Assembly: GCF_002920535.1 (NCBI RefSeq)
Contig: NZ_PQSS01000015.1
Span: 1-64,000, forward strand
Direction: 5' to 3'
Length of the DNA: 64,000 bases
Source of the DNA: Streptomyces sp. Ru71
Lineage (GTDB): Bacteria > Actinomycetota > Actinomycetes > Streptomycetales > Streptomycetaceae
Notes under the pieces: model-generated
Databases searched by the model: none
Seen by the model: the letters and a program-made list of their open reading frames with translations, nothing else
What the model was told of the DNA's origin: nothing
In this document: piece by piece, positions 9,942-19,031 of the stretch
How positions within the stretch are numbered: the stretch's first letter is position 1
Layout: the number at the start of each line of letters is the position of its first letter
Translations under genes and position numbers: made by a program

Positions 9942-9945
<4 letters not shown>
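9178..9945 (+). CDS. SDR, angucyclinone 6-ketoreductase-like (LanV/UrdMred type)
   Basis: This 255-residue SDR has TGSSRGIG (about 13-20), VVNNAGE, and a catalytic block NISSG...YAMTKGAIEQ with Tyr-x3-Lys. The segment SGLTRVANPDQVAYAMTKGA resembles the separate LanV/CabV reductases and the fused PgaM/UrdM reductase domain, which reduce C-6. The gene starts 3 nt after the oxygenase stop and its stop overlaps the next start (ATGA). A split version of the PgaM-type fusion is the simplest reading. Confidence 0.88.
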
Positions 9946-11492
<1,547 letters not shown>

Positions 11493-11545
11493 CCCACCAC
11501 CCCGGCCACGGGCCCGCGTCGGCCCCAGCGAAAGGTAACCCAGTC

Positions 11546-12544
11546 ATGGACGTCGGACTCCTCTTCGACCTGCGCAACCCCGAGCAGTGGCACCGGCCCT
11601 GGGCCGGGCACTACGCGCGCACCCTGGAGTTCTGCGAGGAAGCCGACCGGCGCGGCGCGGGCGGCCTGTGGTTCACCGAGCACCACCTCTTCGCGGACGG
11701 CTATCTGCCCCAGCCCCTCACCTTCGCCGCGGCGGCCGCCGCCCGCACCCGCACCGCCCGCATCGGCACCTCCGTCGTGCTGCCCGCCCTGCACCATCCC
11801 GTCGACCTCGCCGAACAGGCCGCCCTGGTGGACCTGATCAGCGGCGGACGCCTCGAACTGGGCCTCGGCGCCGGCTACCGGCTGCCCGAGTACGACCTGT
11901 TCGGCGCCGACTTCACCCGGCGCTTCAAACACACCGAGAACAACATCGCCGAGATCCTGCGGCTGTGGCGGGAGCGCGCCGTGACCCCGTCACCGATCCA
12001 GGACCCGCCGCCGGTGTGGGGCGGGTTCTACGGCCCGCGCGGCGCACGGATCGCCGGCCGGCTCGGCATCGGCCTGCTGCACATCTCCCGCCCGCTGTTC
12101 GCGCACTACCGGGAGGGCCTCGTCGAAGGAGGCCACGACCCGGACACCGCACGCGTCTCCGACCTGCTGCCCATCATCCTCTCCAGCGACCCCGAGGCCG
12201 CCTGGCGGCGCATCGGACCGCACCTGGTCCATCAGGTCAACTCCTACCGTCAGGGCGCCCTGGAGGGCCGCGGCGGGGACGACGGCTTCCAGCCCCTGAC
12301 CCTCGAAGACCTGCGCGACCCGGACGCCGAGGACACCCGCGGACTGCTGGACATCCTCACCCCCGAGGACGCGGCCGACCGGATCAGGGAACTCACCGAC
12401 GGACTGCCCGTACGGCACCTGATCTTCTGGGCGAGCATCGCCGGCATGCCGGACGACCTGGTGACCGAGAACATCGAGCTGATCACCGAGAAACTGCCGC
12501 CGCTGCTCGCCCGGGACACCGCCGCGACCGGATCACCGGCATGA
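11546..12544 (+). CDS. LLM-class (luciferase-like) flavin-dependent oxidoreductase
   Basis: The 332-residue TIM-barrel protein shows luciferase-family features: MDVGLLFDLRNP, WFTEHHLFADGYLPQP, GTSVVLPALHHPVDLAEQ and GGRLELGLGAGYRLPEYDLFG. Such enzymes use FMNH2 (or F420) and oxygen. It opens a likely second transcription unit after a 53-nt gap, with GAAAGG upstream of ATG 11546. Its stop overlaps the next start (ATGA). An FMN reductase is encoded two genes downstream and could supply reduced flavin. Its substrate is unknown; I infer a late oxidative tailoring step. Confidence 0.88.
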   Translation: MDVGLLFDLRNPEQWHRPWAGHYARTLEFCEEADRRGAGGLWFTEHHLFADGYLPQPLTFAAAAAARTRTARIGTSVVLPALHHPVDLAEQAALVDLISGGRLELGLGAGYRLPEYDLFGADFTRRFKHTENNIAEILRLWRERAVTPSPIQDPPPVWGGFYGPRGARIAGRLGIGLLHISRPLFAHYREGLVEGGHDPDTARVSDLLPIILSSDPEAAWRRIGPHLVHQVNSYRQGALEGRGGDDGFQPLTLEDLRDPDAEDTRGLLDILTPEDAADRIRELTDGLPVRHLIFWASIAGMPDDLVTENIELITEKLPPLLARDTAATGSPA

Positions 12545-13758
12545 CGACGGCACCCGCCCACCTCGCACGACGCGAGGGGAGCTGGAGCCTTCGGGACTGG
12601 GCTGTCCTGCTCACCCTGTCCGCCAACATGATCCTCGACGCGATCGAGGTCTCCATCGTCCTGGTCGCCCTGCCCACCATCCGCGCCGACCTCGGCCTGT
12701 CGCTGTGGACCGTCCAGTGGCTGATGAGCGGCTTCGCCCTCGGCTTCGCCGCCCTGCTGATCGCCGGCCCCCGGCTGACCGCGCGCTGGGGCAGGCGCCG
12801 CGTCTACCTGGCCGCGATGCTCGGCTTCGCCGCTGCGTCGGTCGCCGGCTCCCTCGCCGACGCCCCCGCGCTGCTGATCGCCACCCGCGTGGTCAAGGGA
12901 CTGTGCGCGGCCCTCACCGCGCCCACCGGCCTCGCCATCATCGCCACGCTCTTCCCCGAGGAACGCCGAGCACGCCGTGCCGTCTCCGTCTACTCCCTCT
13001 TCGGCGCCGCCGGCTTCACCGCCGGGCTCCTGCTGTCCGGCCTGCTGCTCCAGGTCAGCTGGCGCGGGACGTTCCTCTTCCCGGCGCCGCTGGCCCTGGC
13101 GCTGCTGCTGGTCGCGCTGCGCCTGATCCCGCGCGACCGGGGCACCGGGCCGCCCGCCCGTCCCGTCGCCCCGCTGCTGCGCAACGGTCCCCTGCTGCGT
13201 ACGGCCCTGTGCGCGGCGACCCTCAACGGCACCTACCACAGCCTGCTGTTCCTGATCACCTTCCGGACGCAGGAGGAACTCGGCTGGGCCCCCTGGCGCA
13301 GCGCGCTCGCCCTGCTGCCGGCGTGTCTGCCGCTCGCCGTGACCGTGCCGTTCGCCGCGCCCATGGTGGCCCGGTGGGGAACCCGGCGGCTCATCGCCCT
13401 GGGAGCCGCCGCTCCGCTCGCCGGGCAGGCCCTGTCCCTGTGGCGGCCCCGGGCCGGGTACGCCACCGGGACGCTGCCGGCACTCGCCCTGGTCGGCGCC
13501 GGGTTCGTGCTGTCCTTCGCCGCCCTCAACATGCGCGCCGCCGACGCGGTCCCGCCCGTGGACCGGCCGGCCGCCGTACCGCTCTACCAGACGGCCGTGC
13601 AGCTCGGTGCCGTACCGATGCTGCCGCTCACCGCCTGGCTGCTCACCACGGGGGACGGCTACCGCCCGGCCCTCGCCCTGATCACCGCCGTCGGCGCGGT
13701 CGGCCTGCTGACCGCGACCGCCGGAACCCGCACCACCGACAGAGAGGATCAGCCATGA
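12541..13758 (+). CDS. MFS transporter, about 12 TM segments
   Basis: This 405-residue major facilitator has the motif-A-like GPRLTARWGRRRVYLA between helices 2 and 3 and many hydrophobic helices. It sits inside the tailoring operon, overlapping the LLM gene stop by 4 nt and the FMN reductase start by 4 nt. An export or self-protection role for the polyketide is the natural inference. It is shorter than the 14-TM exporter at 19032-20528, so the cluster seems to have two distinct pumps. Confidence 0.88.
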   Translation: MTTAPAHLARREGSWSLRDWAVLLTLSANMILDAIEVSIVLVALPTIRADLGLSLWTVQWLMSGFALGFAALLIAGPRLTARWGRRRVYLAAMLGFAAASVAGSLADAPALLIATRVVKGLCAALTAPTGLAIIATLFPEERRARRAVSVYSLFGAAGFTAGLLLSGLLLQVSWRGTFLFPAPLALALLLVALRLIPRDRGTGPPARPVAPLLRNGPLLRTALCAATLNGTYHSLLFLITFRTQEELGWAPWRSALALLPACLPLAVTVPFAAPMVARWGTRRLIALGAAAPLAGQALSLWRPRAGYATGTLPALALVGAGFVLSFAALNMRAADAVPPVDRPAAVPLYQTAVQLGAVPMLPLTAWLLTTGDGYRPALALITAVGAVGLLTATAGTRTTDREDQP

Positions 13759-14354
13759 GCCGAGAGCAGCCCCCGCTCTCCCTCGCCGTCATCACCGCCA
13801 CGGTCCGCGACGGCCGGTTCGGCCCGACCGTGGCCCAGTGGTTCCGCACCCAGGCCGCGTCCCGCCCCGACGTCGTCACGCACGCCGTCGACCTGCGCGA
13901 CTTCCCCCTCCCGCTGACCCTGCCCGAACCCGGGCAGCAGCCCCCGGCGCAGGCGGCCCGCGTCCGGGACGAGCTGGGAGCGGTGCTGGCCCGGGCCGAC
14001 GCCTATGTGGTGGTGACCCCGGAGTACAACCACAGCTTCCCCGCCTCCCTGAAGAACGTCCTCGACTGGTTCCTCACCCCGTGGGCGGCCAAGCCCGTCG
14101 GCTTCGTCTCCTACGGGGGGCTGGCCGGCGGACTGCGCGCCGTCGAGCAGCTGCGCCAGGTCTTCGCCGAACTGCACGCCGTGACCGTCCGCGAGAGCGT
14201 CAGCTTCCACAACGCCTGGGAGCGCTTCGACGAACACGGCGAACCGGTCGACACCGCCGCGAGCGAGGCGGCGGCGAAGACCCTGCTGGACCAGCTCGTC
14301 TGGTGGGGACGGGCCCTGCGCTCGGCACGCGAGGAGCACCCCTATGGCGGCTGA
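13755..14354 (+). CDS. NAD(P)H-dependent FMN reductase
   Basis: The 199-residue flavodoxin-like protein has the TPEYNHSFPASLKNVLDWF motif of SsuE/ChrR-type FMN reductases and the following GFVSYGGLAGG loop. It likely provides reduced FMN to the LLM oxidoreductase or to the ABM-type oxygenase encoded immediately downstream. It overlaps the MFS stop by 4 nt and the ABM start by 11 nt, so the four genes 11546-15024 are tightly coupled. Confidence 0.9.
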   Translation: MSREQPPLSLAVITATVRDGRFGPTVAQWFRTQAASRPDVVTHAVDLRDFPLPLTLPEPGQQPPAQAARVRDELGAVLARADAYVVVTPEYNHSFPASLKNVLDWFLTPWAAKPVGFVSYGGLAGGLRAVEQLRQVFAELHAVTVRESVSFHNAWERFDEHGEPVDTAASEAAAKTLLDQLVWWGRALRSAREEHPYGG

Positions 14355-15024
14355 CACCCGGCCCGTGCCGCTCGGCACGCCGCCCGACATCCGGCGCTCC
14401 GACGTCAGGGCCGTCTTCGTCACCCAGTGGTACGTCCCCGGCCGTGCCGCCGGGCTCGCCTCGCTCGACGAGGTGGCGGAGCAGTGGGCCGGCACCCCGT
14501 GGCCGACGGGCATCCTGTCCTTCGCCGCCTACCTCGGCACCGACGACGACACCGCCCTCACCTATGTGCAGGCGAGCCGGCCCGACACCTACCGCCCCTT
14601 CGTGCGCGCGCTGCGCGGCCCGGCCCGCGCCGAAGGCGTCGAGTACCGGCTGCGCCGCAGCGTCGTTCTGGAGCCGGGCCTGCCGGGCGCGGTCGTCGTG
14701 GCGAGCTTCGACGTCGACGGCCCCGAACGCCAGGAAAGGATCATCGAGTCCGTGGCCGGCGCGGTCACCGGCGCCCCCGCCGAGCAGCACCCGGGCATGC
14801 TGACGGCCAACTTCCACGCCAGCACGGACGGCACCCGCGTCCTCAACTACGCGGAGTGGACGACCGACGAGGCCCACGTGGCGTTCCTCGCCGGAGCGAC
14901 CCGCAGGGCGACGTTGCGGGCCACCGGGGAGACACCCGGCGTGCGCCCCATCGGCTTCAAGCGCTACCACCTGCACCGCAGCATCAGCATCGAACATCCC
15001 CCGAACGACAGGAGACAGCCGTGA
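14344..15024 (+). CDS. Tandem antibiotic biosynthesis monooxygenase (ABM) domain protein
   Basis: The 226-residue protein has two ferredoxin-like ABM halves (about 20-110 and 115-210). The second contains HPGMLTANFHASTDGTRVLN, typical of this Streptomyces family. ABM proteins related to GilOII, JadG and AlpJ open or contract the angucycline B ring with reduced flavin from a partner reductase. The adjacent FMN reductase makes such a role plausible, but I cannot show orthology. GAGGAG lies 7 nt before ATG 14344. A paralogue is encoded at 21487-22146. Confidence 0.8.
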   Translation: MAADTRPVPLGTPPDIRRSDVRAVFVTQWYVPGRAAGLASLDEVAEQWAGTPWPTGILSFAAYLGTDDDTALTYVQASRPDTYRPFVRALRGPARAEGVEYRLRRSVVLEPGLPGAVVVASFDVDGPERQERIIESVAGAVTGAPAEQHPGMLTANFHASTDGTRVLNYAEWTTDEAHVAFLAGATRRATLRATGETPGVRPIGFKRYHLHRSISIEHPPNDRRQP

Positions 15025-15857
15025 CCATCCTGGTGACCGGCGCCCGAGGCCGCGTCGGCCGCACCGTGCTGCGCCAACTGCTCGACGCCGGTGCCCCGGT
15101 GCGCGCGGCGAGCAGCAGCCCCGGCACCGCCGGACCGCCCGGGCAGGTGCCCACCGCACACCTCGACCTGGCCGCACCCGGCACCTTCGCGGACGCCCTG
15201 ACGGGCGTGCGCAAGGTCTTCCTGTACGCGCGGCCCGACACCGCCGCCAAGTTCACCGAGGCCGCCGTGGCGGCCGGGGTCGAACACGTGGTGCTGCTGT
15301 CGTCGCTGGCCATCGACGCGGACGGGGCGCAGGACAGCCCCATCGCCCAGCAGCACCTGGTGGTCGAGGAGGCGCTGCGGGCGTCCGGGATCGGCTTCAC
15401 GTTCGTGCGGGCCGGGGCGTTCGCCGCCAACGCCCTGCAGTGGGCCGGGCAGATCCGCGAGCGGCGGGCGCTGCGGCTGGCCTACCCGGACACCCACAGC
15501 GAGCCCGTCCACGAGGCCGACCTGGCCGCGGTCGCGGTCCGGGCCCTGCTCGACGACACCCACCGGGGGGCCGTCCTGCGGATCACGGGACCGCAGTCGC
15601 TGTCCGCGCGCCGGCAGGCCGAGCTGATCGGCCGGGCCATCGGCGAGAGCGTGGAGGTGACCCGGATCAGCCGCGCCGAGTACCGCGCACAGCTGACCGC
15701 CGTGTTCCCGGAGGCGATCGTGGACACGCTGCTGGACTTCCAGGCCGAACGCGACGGAGTGCCGAACCCGCCGCACCCGGACGCGGAGGCGGTGCTGGGC
15801 CGGCCGGCGCTCGGGTTCGGCCAGTGGGCGACGGAGCACGCCGAGGACTTCCGCTGA
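15021..15857 (+). CDS. NmrA-like NAD(P)-binding reductase/epimerase
   Basis: The 278-residue atypical SDR starts at GTG 15021 (GGAG 6 nt upstream), overlapping the ABM stop (GTGA). The dinucleotide motif TGARGRVG (about 6-13) and the pattern FVRAGAFAANALQWAGQI fit NmrA/HSCARG-like proteins, which act as quinone or isoflavone-type reductases or redox sensors. It is the last gene of the plus-strand operon, and a strong hairpin follows. I infer a reductive tailoring step; the substrate is unknown. Confidence 0.85.
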   Translation: MTILVTGARGRVGRTVLRQLLDAGAPVRAASSSPGTAGPPGQVPTAHLDLAAPGTFADALTGVRKVFLYARPDTAAKFTEAAVAAGVEHVVLLSSLAIDADGAQDSPIAQQHLVVEEALRASGIGFTFVRAGAFAANALQWAGQIRERRALRLAYPDTHSEPVHEADLAAVAVRALLDDTHRGAVLRITGPQSLSARRQAELIGRAIGESVEVTRISRAEYRAQLTAVFPEAIVDTLLDFQAERDGVPNPPHPDAEAVLGRPALGFGQWATEHAEDFR

Positions 15858-15879
15858 CGCGACGCCGGCCGCCGACCCA

Positions 15880-15918
15880 CGCGGTGCCCCGCCCCCAGCC
15901 GGGGGGCGGGGCACCGCG
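15880..15918. terminator. Bidirectional hairpin terminator
   Basis: A perfect 17-bp stem (15880-15896 with 15902-15918) closes a 5-nt loop. It lies between the convergent NmrA-like and P450 genes and can end both transcripts. Confidence 0.85.
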
Positions 15919-15935
15919 TCGTCGTGCCGGGCGCG

Positions 15936-17159
15936 TCACCACTCGACGGGCAGCTCCCTGACCCCGCGCATCACCCGGTTGGTGTTCCAGACGACCTCGT
16001 CGGCCGGCACGGCGAGCCGCAGCCCGGGGAGCCGGCGGACGAGGGTGGCGATGACGGTCTGCAGCTCCACCCGGGCGAGCGGCGCCGCCGGGCAGTGGTG
16101 CGGGCCGTGCCCGAAGGCCAGGTGCGGGTTGGAGGCCCGGGTGAAGTCGAGCTCCTCGGGCCGCTCGAAGACCGTCTCGTCCCGGTTGGCCGAGTCGTTC
16201 TGGGCCACCACGGCGTCCCCGGCCCTGATGACCCGCCCGCCGAGGGTGAAGTCCTCCACGGCTATCCGGGAGAACGGCGCGACGCTGGTCGCCAGCGGCG
16301 TGTACCGCAGCAGCTCCTCCACGGCCCCCGGCACCAGGTCGGGGTCCTTGACCAGGGACTCCCACAGCTCGGGCCGCGACAGCAGGGTGAACAGGAAGTT
16401 GCCGGTCTGGTTGGCGGTCGTCTCGTGCCCGGCGGTGAGCAGGTCGACCGCGAAGATGGCCAGTTCGCGCTCGCTGAGCCGGTCGCTGCCCTCGCGGGAG
16501 GTGACGAGCCGGCTGAGGAGGTCGTCGCCGGGCGCGGCGACACGGCGGGCGATCAGATCGCGCAGATACGCGTCGAGGCTGTCGCGCGCGGCCTGGATGG
16601 AACCAGGGTCCTCGACGGTGAGCGCCATCATCTCGTCGGTCCAGGCACGGAACCGGTCGCGGTCCTCGGCCGGGATGCCGAAGGTCTCGCAGATCACCGT
16701 GATGCCCATCGGCCAGGCCAGCTGGTGCGCGAGGTCGGCGGGCGGACCCGCGGCCTCAAGCTCGTCGACGAGCGTGTCGACGATGGACTGCACCCGCGGG
16801 CGTACGGCGTTGACCTGCCGCACGGTGAACGCCTGGGCGGCCAGCCGGCGCAACCGGGTGTGCTCCGGGGGATCCATGCTCAGCAGCGACTCGGCCTGCT
16901 GGATGAGCGGGCTGGAGCGCGGCACGTCCTTGCCGACGGCCGCCGCCCGGCTGAGCCGGGGATCGGCGAGCACCGCGCGGACGTCGTCGTACCGGGTCAC
17001 CAGCCAGGCGTCGCCGCCGTGCGGCATGGTCACCCGGGCGACCGGCTCGTCGCGGCGCAGCCGGGCGTAGGAGGGGTCGAGGTCGAGGCGCTGTGAGGTG
17101 AAGTCGGAGGCGAGGAACGGGCAGGACGCGGGGGATTCACCGGAATCGGTCGAAGTCAT
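15936..17159 (-). CDS. Cytochrome P450
   Basis: The 407-residue bacterial P450 has the I-helix motif AGHETTAN, the K-helix EELLRY and the heme-binding loop FGHGPHHCPAAPLAR. The loop departs from the usual FGxGxHxCxG pattern: the Gly two residues after the Cys is Ala and a Pro follows the Cys directly. The start is ATG 17159 with GGAG 8 nt upstream; an in-frame extension to 17321 lies in AT-rich promoter DNA and is rejected. It probably hydroxylates or couples the polyketide product, but its location on the minus arm does not prove this. A soluble ferredoxin partner is not encoded nearby. Confidence 0.92.
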   Translation of the reverse strand: MTSTDSGESPASCPFLASDFTSQRLDLDPSYARLRRDEPVARVTMPHGGDAWLVTRYDDVRAVLADPRLSRAAAVGKDVPRSSPLIQQAESLLSMDPPEHTRLRRLAAQAFTVRQVNAVRPRVQSIVDTLVDELEAAGPPADLAHQLAWPMGITVICETFGIPAEDRDRFRAWTDEMMALTVEDPGSIQAARDSLDAYLRDLIARRVAAPGDDLLSRLVTSREGSDRLSERELAIFAVDLLTAGHETTANQTGNFLFTLLSRPELWESLVKDPDLVPGAVEELLRYTPLATSVAPFSRIAVEDFTLGGRVIRAGDAVVAQNDSANRDETVFERPEELDFTRASNPHLAFGHGPHHCPAAPLARVELQTVIATLVRRLPGLRLAVPADEVVWNTNRVMRGVRELPVEW

Positions 17160-17322
17160 CGAGCGTTCTCCGTCGCTGAAAGGAACACAGATGCTGACCC
17201 GACGACTGTAAAAGTCGTTCCGTGCGTCGACCGTCAGTGATTCAATGAATTGTCCATAATTCCATGTCAAGAAAATGAGAACCGCGACAAGGGGGCCGCT
17301 CGTCCCGCAGCCCCGCGTCACG
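17160..17322 (-). promoter_or_regulatory. P450 promoter region with inverted repeats
   Basis: This AT-richer gap has a perfect -35 TTGACA on the minus strand (17270-17265) with only a weak -10 near 17247-17242. Two inverted repeats are visible: ATTCA-N-TGAAT at 17240-17250 and ACGACT-N5-AGTCGT at 17202-17218. GTCAGTGATT (17233) and GTCAAGAAAA (17266), 33 bp apart, resemble the minus-strand form of the 1311-1354 repeats. Confidence 0.5.
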
Positions 17323-18006
17323 TCACACGTGTCCGACCCGGAATCCCACCCCTCTCACGGTGCGGATCCAGTCACTGTGTCCCAACTTGCTGCGCAGTGA
17401 GCTGACATGGGTGTCCACGGTGCGGCTCGCCCGGGGGCCGAGCGCTTCCGGCCGCGGATCCTCCCAGATCTCCTGCATCAGGCGCTGCCGGCTGACCACC
17501 TTCTCGGAGTGCCGGGCGAGGTAGTACAGCAGGTCGAACTCCTTGCGGGTCAGGGAGATCGGCCTGCCGCGCACCATCACCTCACGGGCGGCGGCGTCGA
17601 TGCTGAGTCCGCCGATCGACACGGTCGTCAGGGAGTCGCGGGAGCCCTCGCGCGGGTGCGTGCGGCGCGTCACCGCCTCGATCCTGGCGATCAACTCCCT
17701 TACTTCGTACGGCTTGTCGAGGCAGTCGTCCGCGCCGGCGCGCAGGGCGAGGACGCGGTCCAGTTCGTCACCGCCGGCGGTGAACGCGATGATCGGTGTG
17801 TGCGCCGTCTCGCGCATGCGCCGGCACACCTCCAGACCGTCGATATCCGGCAGGTCGAGGTCGAGCAGGACCAGACCGGCCTGCGCGTACGCCTCCAGCG
17901 CCGCCGTGCCGGTGGCCGCGACGGTGACGTCGTGGCCGTGGCGTTCCAGTCGGTCCGCCGACGAGCCGGGGCCCTCGGCCGGATTTCCCACCGCGAGTAT
18001 GTGCAC
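17323..18006 (-). CDS. OmpR-family atypical response regulator (second)
   Basis: The 227-residue protein is a paralogue of the regulator at 371-1057, with the same layout and the shared block RPISLTRKEFDLLYYLA and VRGVGFRVG ending. The start is GTG 18006 with GGAG 5 nt upstream. Asp49, Thr76 and Lys98 are present, but the Mg-binding acidic pair is replaced by Gly7-Asn8. It should not be phosphorylated normally and fits the atypical class represented by JadR1. No kinase gene is near. It is transcribed toward the P450 gene and could activate it or the whole cluster. Confidence 0.85.
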   Translation of the reverse strand: MHILAVGNPAEGPGSSADRLERHGHDVTVAATGTAALEAYAQAGLVLLDLDLPDIDGLEVCRRMRETAHTPIIAFTAGGDELDRVLALRAGADDCLDKPYEVRELIARIEAVTRRTHPREGSRDSLTTVSIGGLSIDAAAREVMVRGRPISLTRKEFDLLYYLARHSEKVVSRQRLMQEIWEDPRPEALGPRASRTVDTHVSSLRSKLGHSDWIRTVRGVGFRVGHV

Positions 18007-18176
18007 GTTTTCTCCTTCGCTCGGATCGAAGCGTGCGGGTGCTGTGGACTATTCGGTGTGCGCCTCCCTCATCGGGTGGTCGCGCTTCCTTGATGATTCA
18101 TCGAAAACGCGGATGGGGAACGGCCCGACGGCGGTCTTAAAAAAGAGTTCACAACCCAAGCGGTTGTGCCGCGCCG

Positions 18177-18872
18177 TCAGCCGGCCGTTCCATAGGCCTG
18201 CAGGAAGGTGTCCACGGCGGCCCGGCCCACGGTGTGCAGTTCGCTCTCGGGGACCTCGCGGGTGCCCAGTCGGGACCGGGCCTCCATGGGGGCGGTCAGC
18301 AGGGCCAGGAACTGCTCGGCGGCCTCGGCCGGGTCGCACGGCCGCAGCCGCCCGGCGAGCGACAGGCGCGCGAGGCGGTCCGCCAGCGCCTGCTTGAGAC
18401 GGCTCGCGCCCCGCCCCCACACGACCTCCAGCAGGTCGGGGAACTGGGTGATCTCCGCGTACAGCAGCCGCCGCAGCGACCAGGACCGCTCGTCGCAACA
18501 CTGCAACAGCAGCCGGTGGGCGACGTCTTCGAGTCTTTCCCTCAGGTCGCCGGCCTGCGGCTGCCCGGCCTCGTTGCCGGTGCCTTCGTCGGCCAGCAGG
18601 TCGACCACGGCGAGGTTCTCGGCCATGACGGCGTCCGCGGTGGCCTCCAGGGCGCTGCGGAAGAGGTTCTCCTTGTCCCCGAGGTGGTTGTAGACGGTGT
18701 GCTTCGCCACCCCCGCGACCTCGGCGATCTCCTCCATGCAGGCCCGGGCGTAGCCCCGTCGGGCGAACACGGTGAAGGCGGCGCCCAGGATCGCCTCCCG
18801 CTTGTCGATACGGCCACGGGACGCCGTGCGGCCGGGGGCCTTGGCTGCCTTCGTTCCAGTCACGTGCGCCAT
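18177..18872 (-). CDS. TetR-family repressor of the divergent exporter
   Basis: The 231-residue regulator has an N-terminal HTH (ACMEEIAEVAGVAKHTVYNH) and a C-terminal TetR_C-like ligand domain. I start it at ATG 18872 (MAHVTGTK); an extension to 18899 would run into an operator. It is divergent from the 14-TM exporter and two palindromic sites lie between them. The arrangement matches LanK/LanJ of landomycin, where a TetR protein senses the product and derepresses its exporter. Confidence 0.88.
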   Translation of the reverse strand: MAHVTGTKAAKAPGRTASRGRIDKREAILGAAFTVFARRGYARACMEEIAEVAGVAKHTVYNHLGDKENLFRSALEATADAVMAENLAVVDLLADEGTGNEAGQPQAGDLRERLEDVAHRLLLQCCDERSWSLRRLLYAEITQFPDLLEVVWGRGASRLKQALADRLARLSLAGRLRPCDPAEAAEQFLALLTAPMEARSRLGTREVPESELHTVGRAAVDTFLQAYGTAG

Positions 18873-18890
18873 CGTACCGGGCCGGGCCGG

Positions 18891-18914
18891 AAACTGCACT
18901 GACTGGTGCAGTTT
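18891..18914. promoter_or_regulatory. TetR operator 1
   Basis: AAACTGCAC and GTGCAGTTT form perfect 9-bp arms around a 6-bp spacer. It lies 18 bp upstream of the TetR start codon, where binding would give autorepression. Confidence 0.75.
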
Positions 18915-18927
18915 GGTGGGCTCGTCA

Positions 18928-18957
18928 TTGCAACTGAACGCTCCCGGACCCTAGAGT
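18928..18957 (+). promoter_or_regulatory. Promoter of the exporter gene
   Basis: TTGCAA (18928-18933) and TAGAGT (18952-18957) are spaced by 18 bp, a reasonable vegetative promoter. Operator 2 begins at its -10 end. Confidence 0.55.
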
Positions 18958-18972
18958 GCACTCGTCAGTGCA
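18957..18972. promoter_or_regulatory. TetR operator 2
   Basis: TGCACT-CGTC-AGTGCA is a perfect 6-bp-arm palindrome over the expected transcription start of the exporter. It shares GTCAGTGCA with the complement of operator 1. Confidence 0.7.
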
Positions 18973-19031
18973 TTTTTTCGCTCGCACGCGTCAACCTTCC
19001 CCGTCCTCCTTCGACCGACCGGAGAAGCGTC

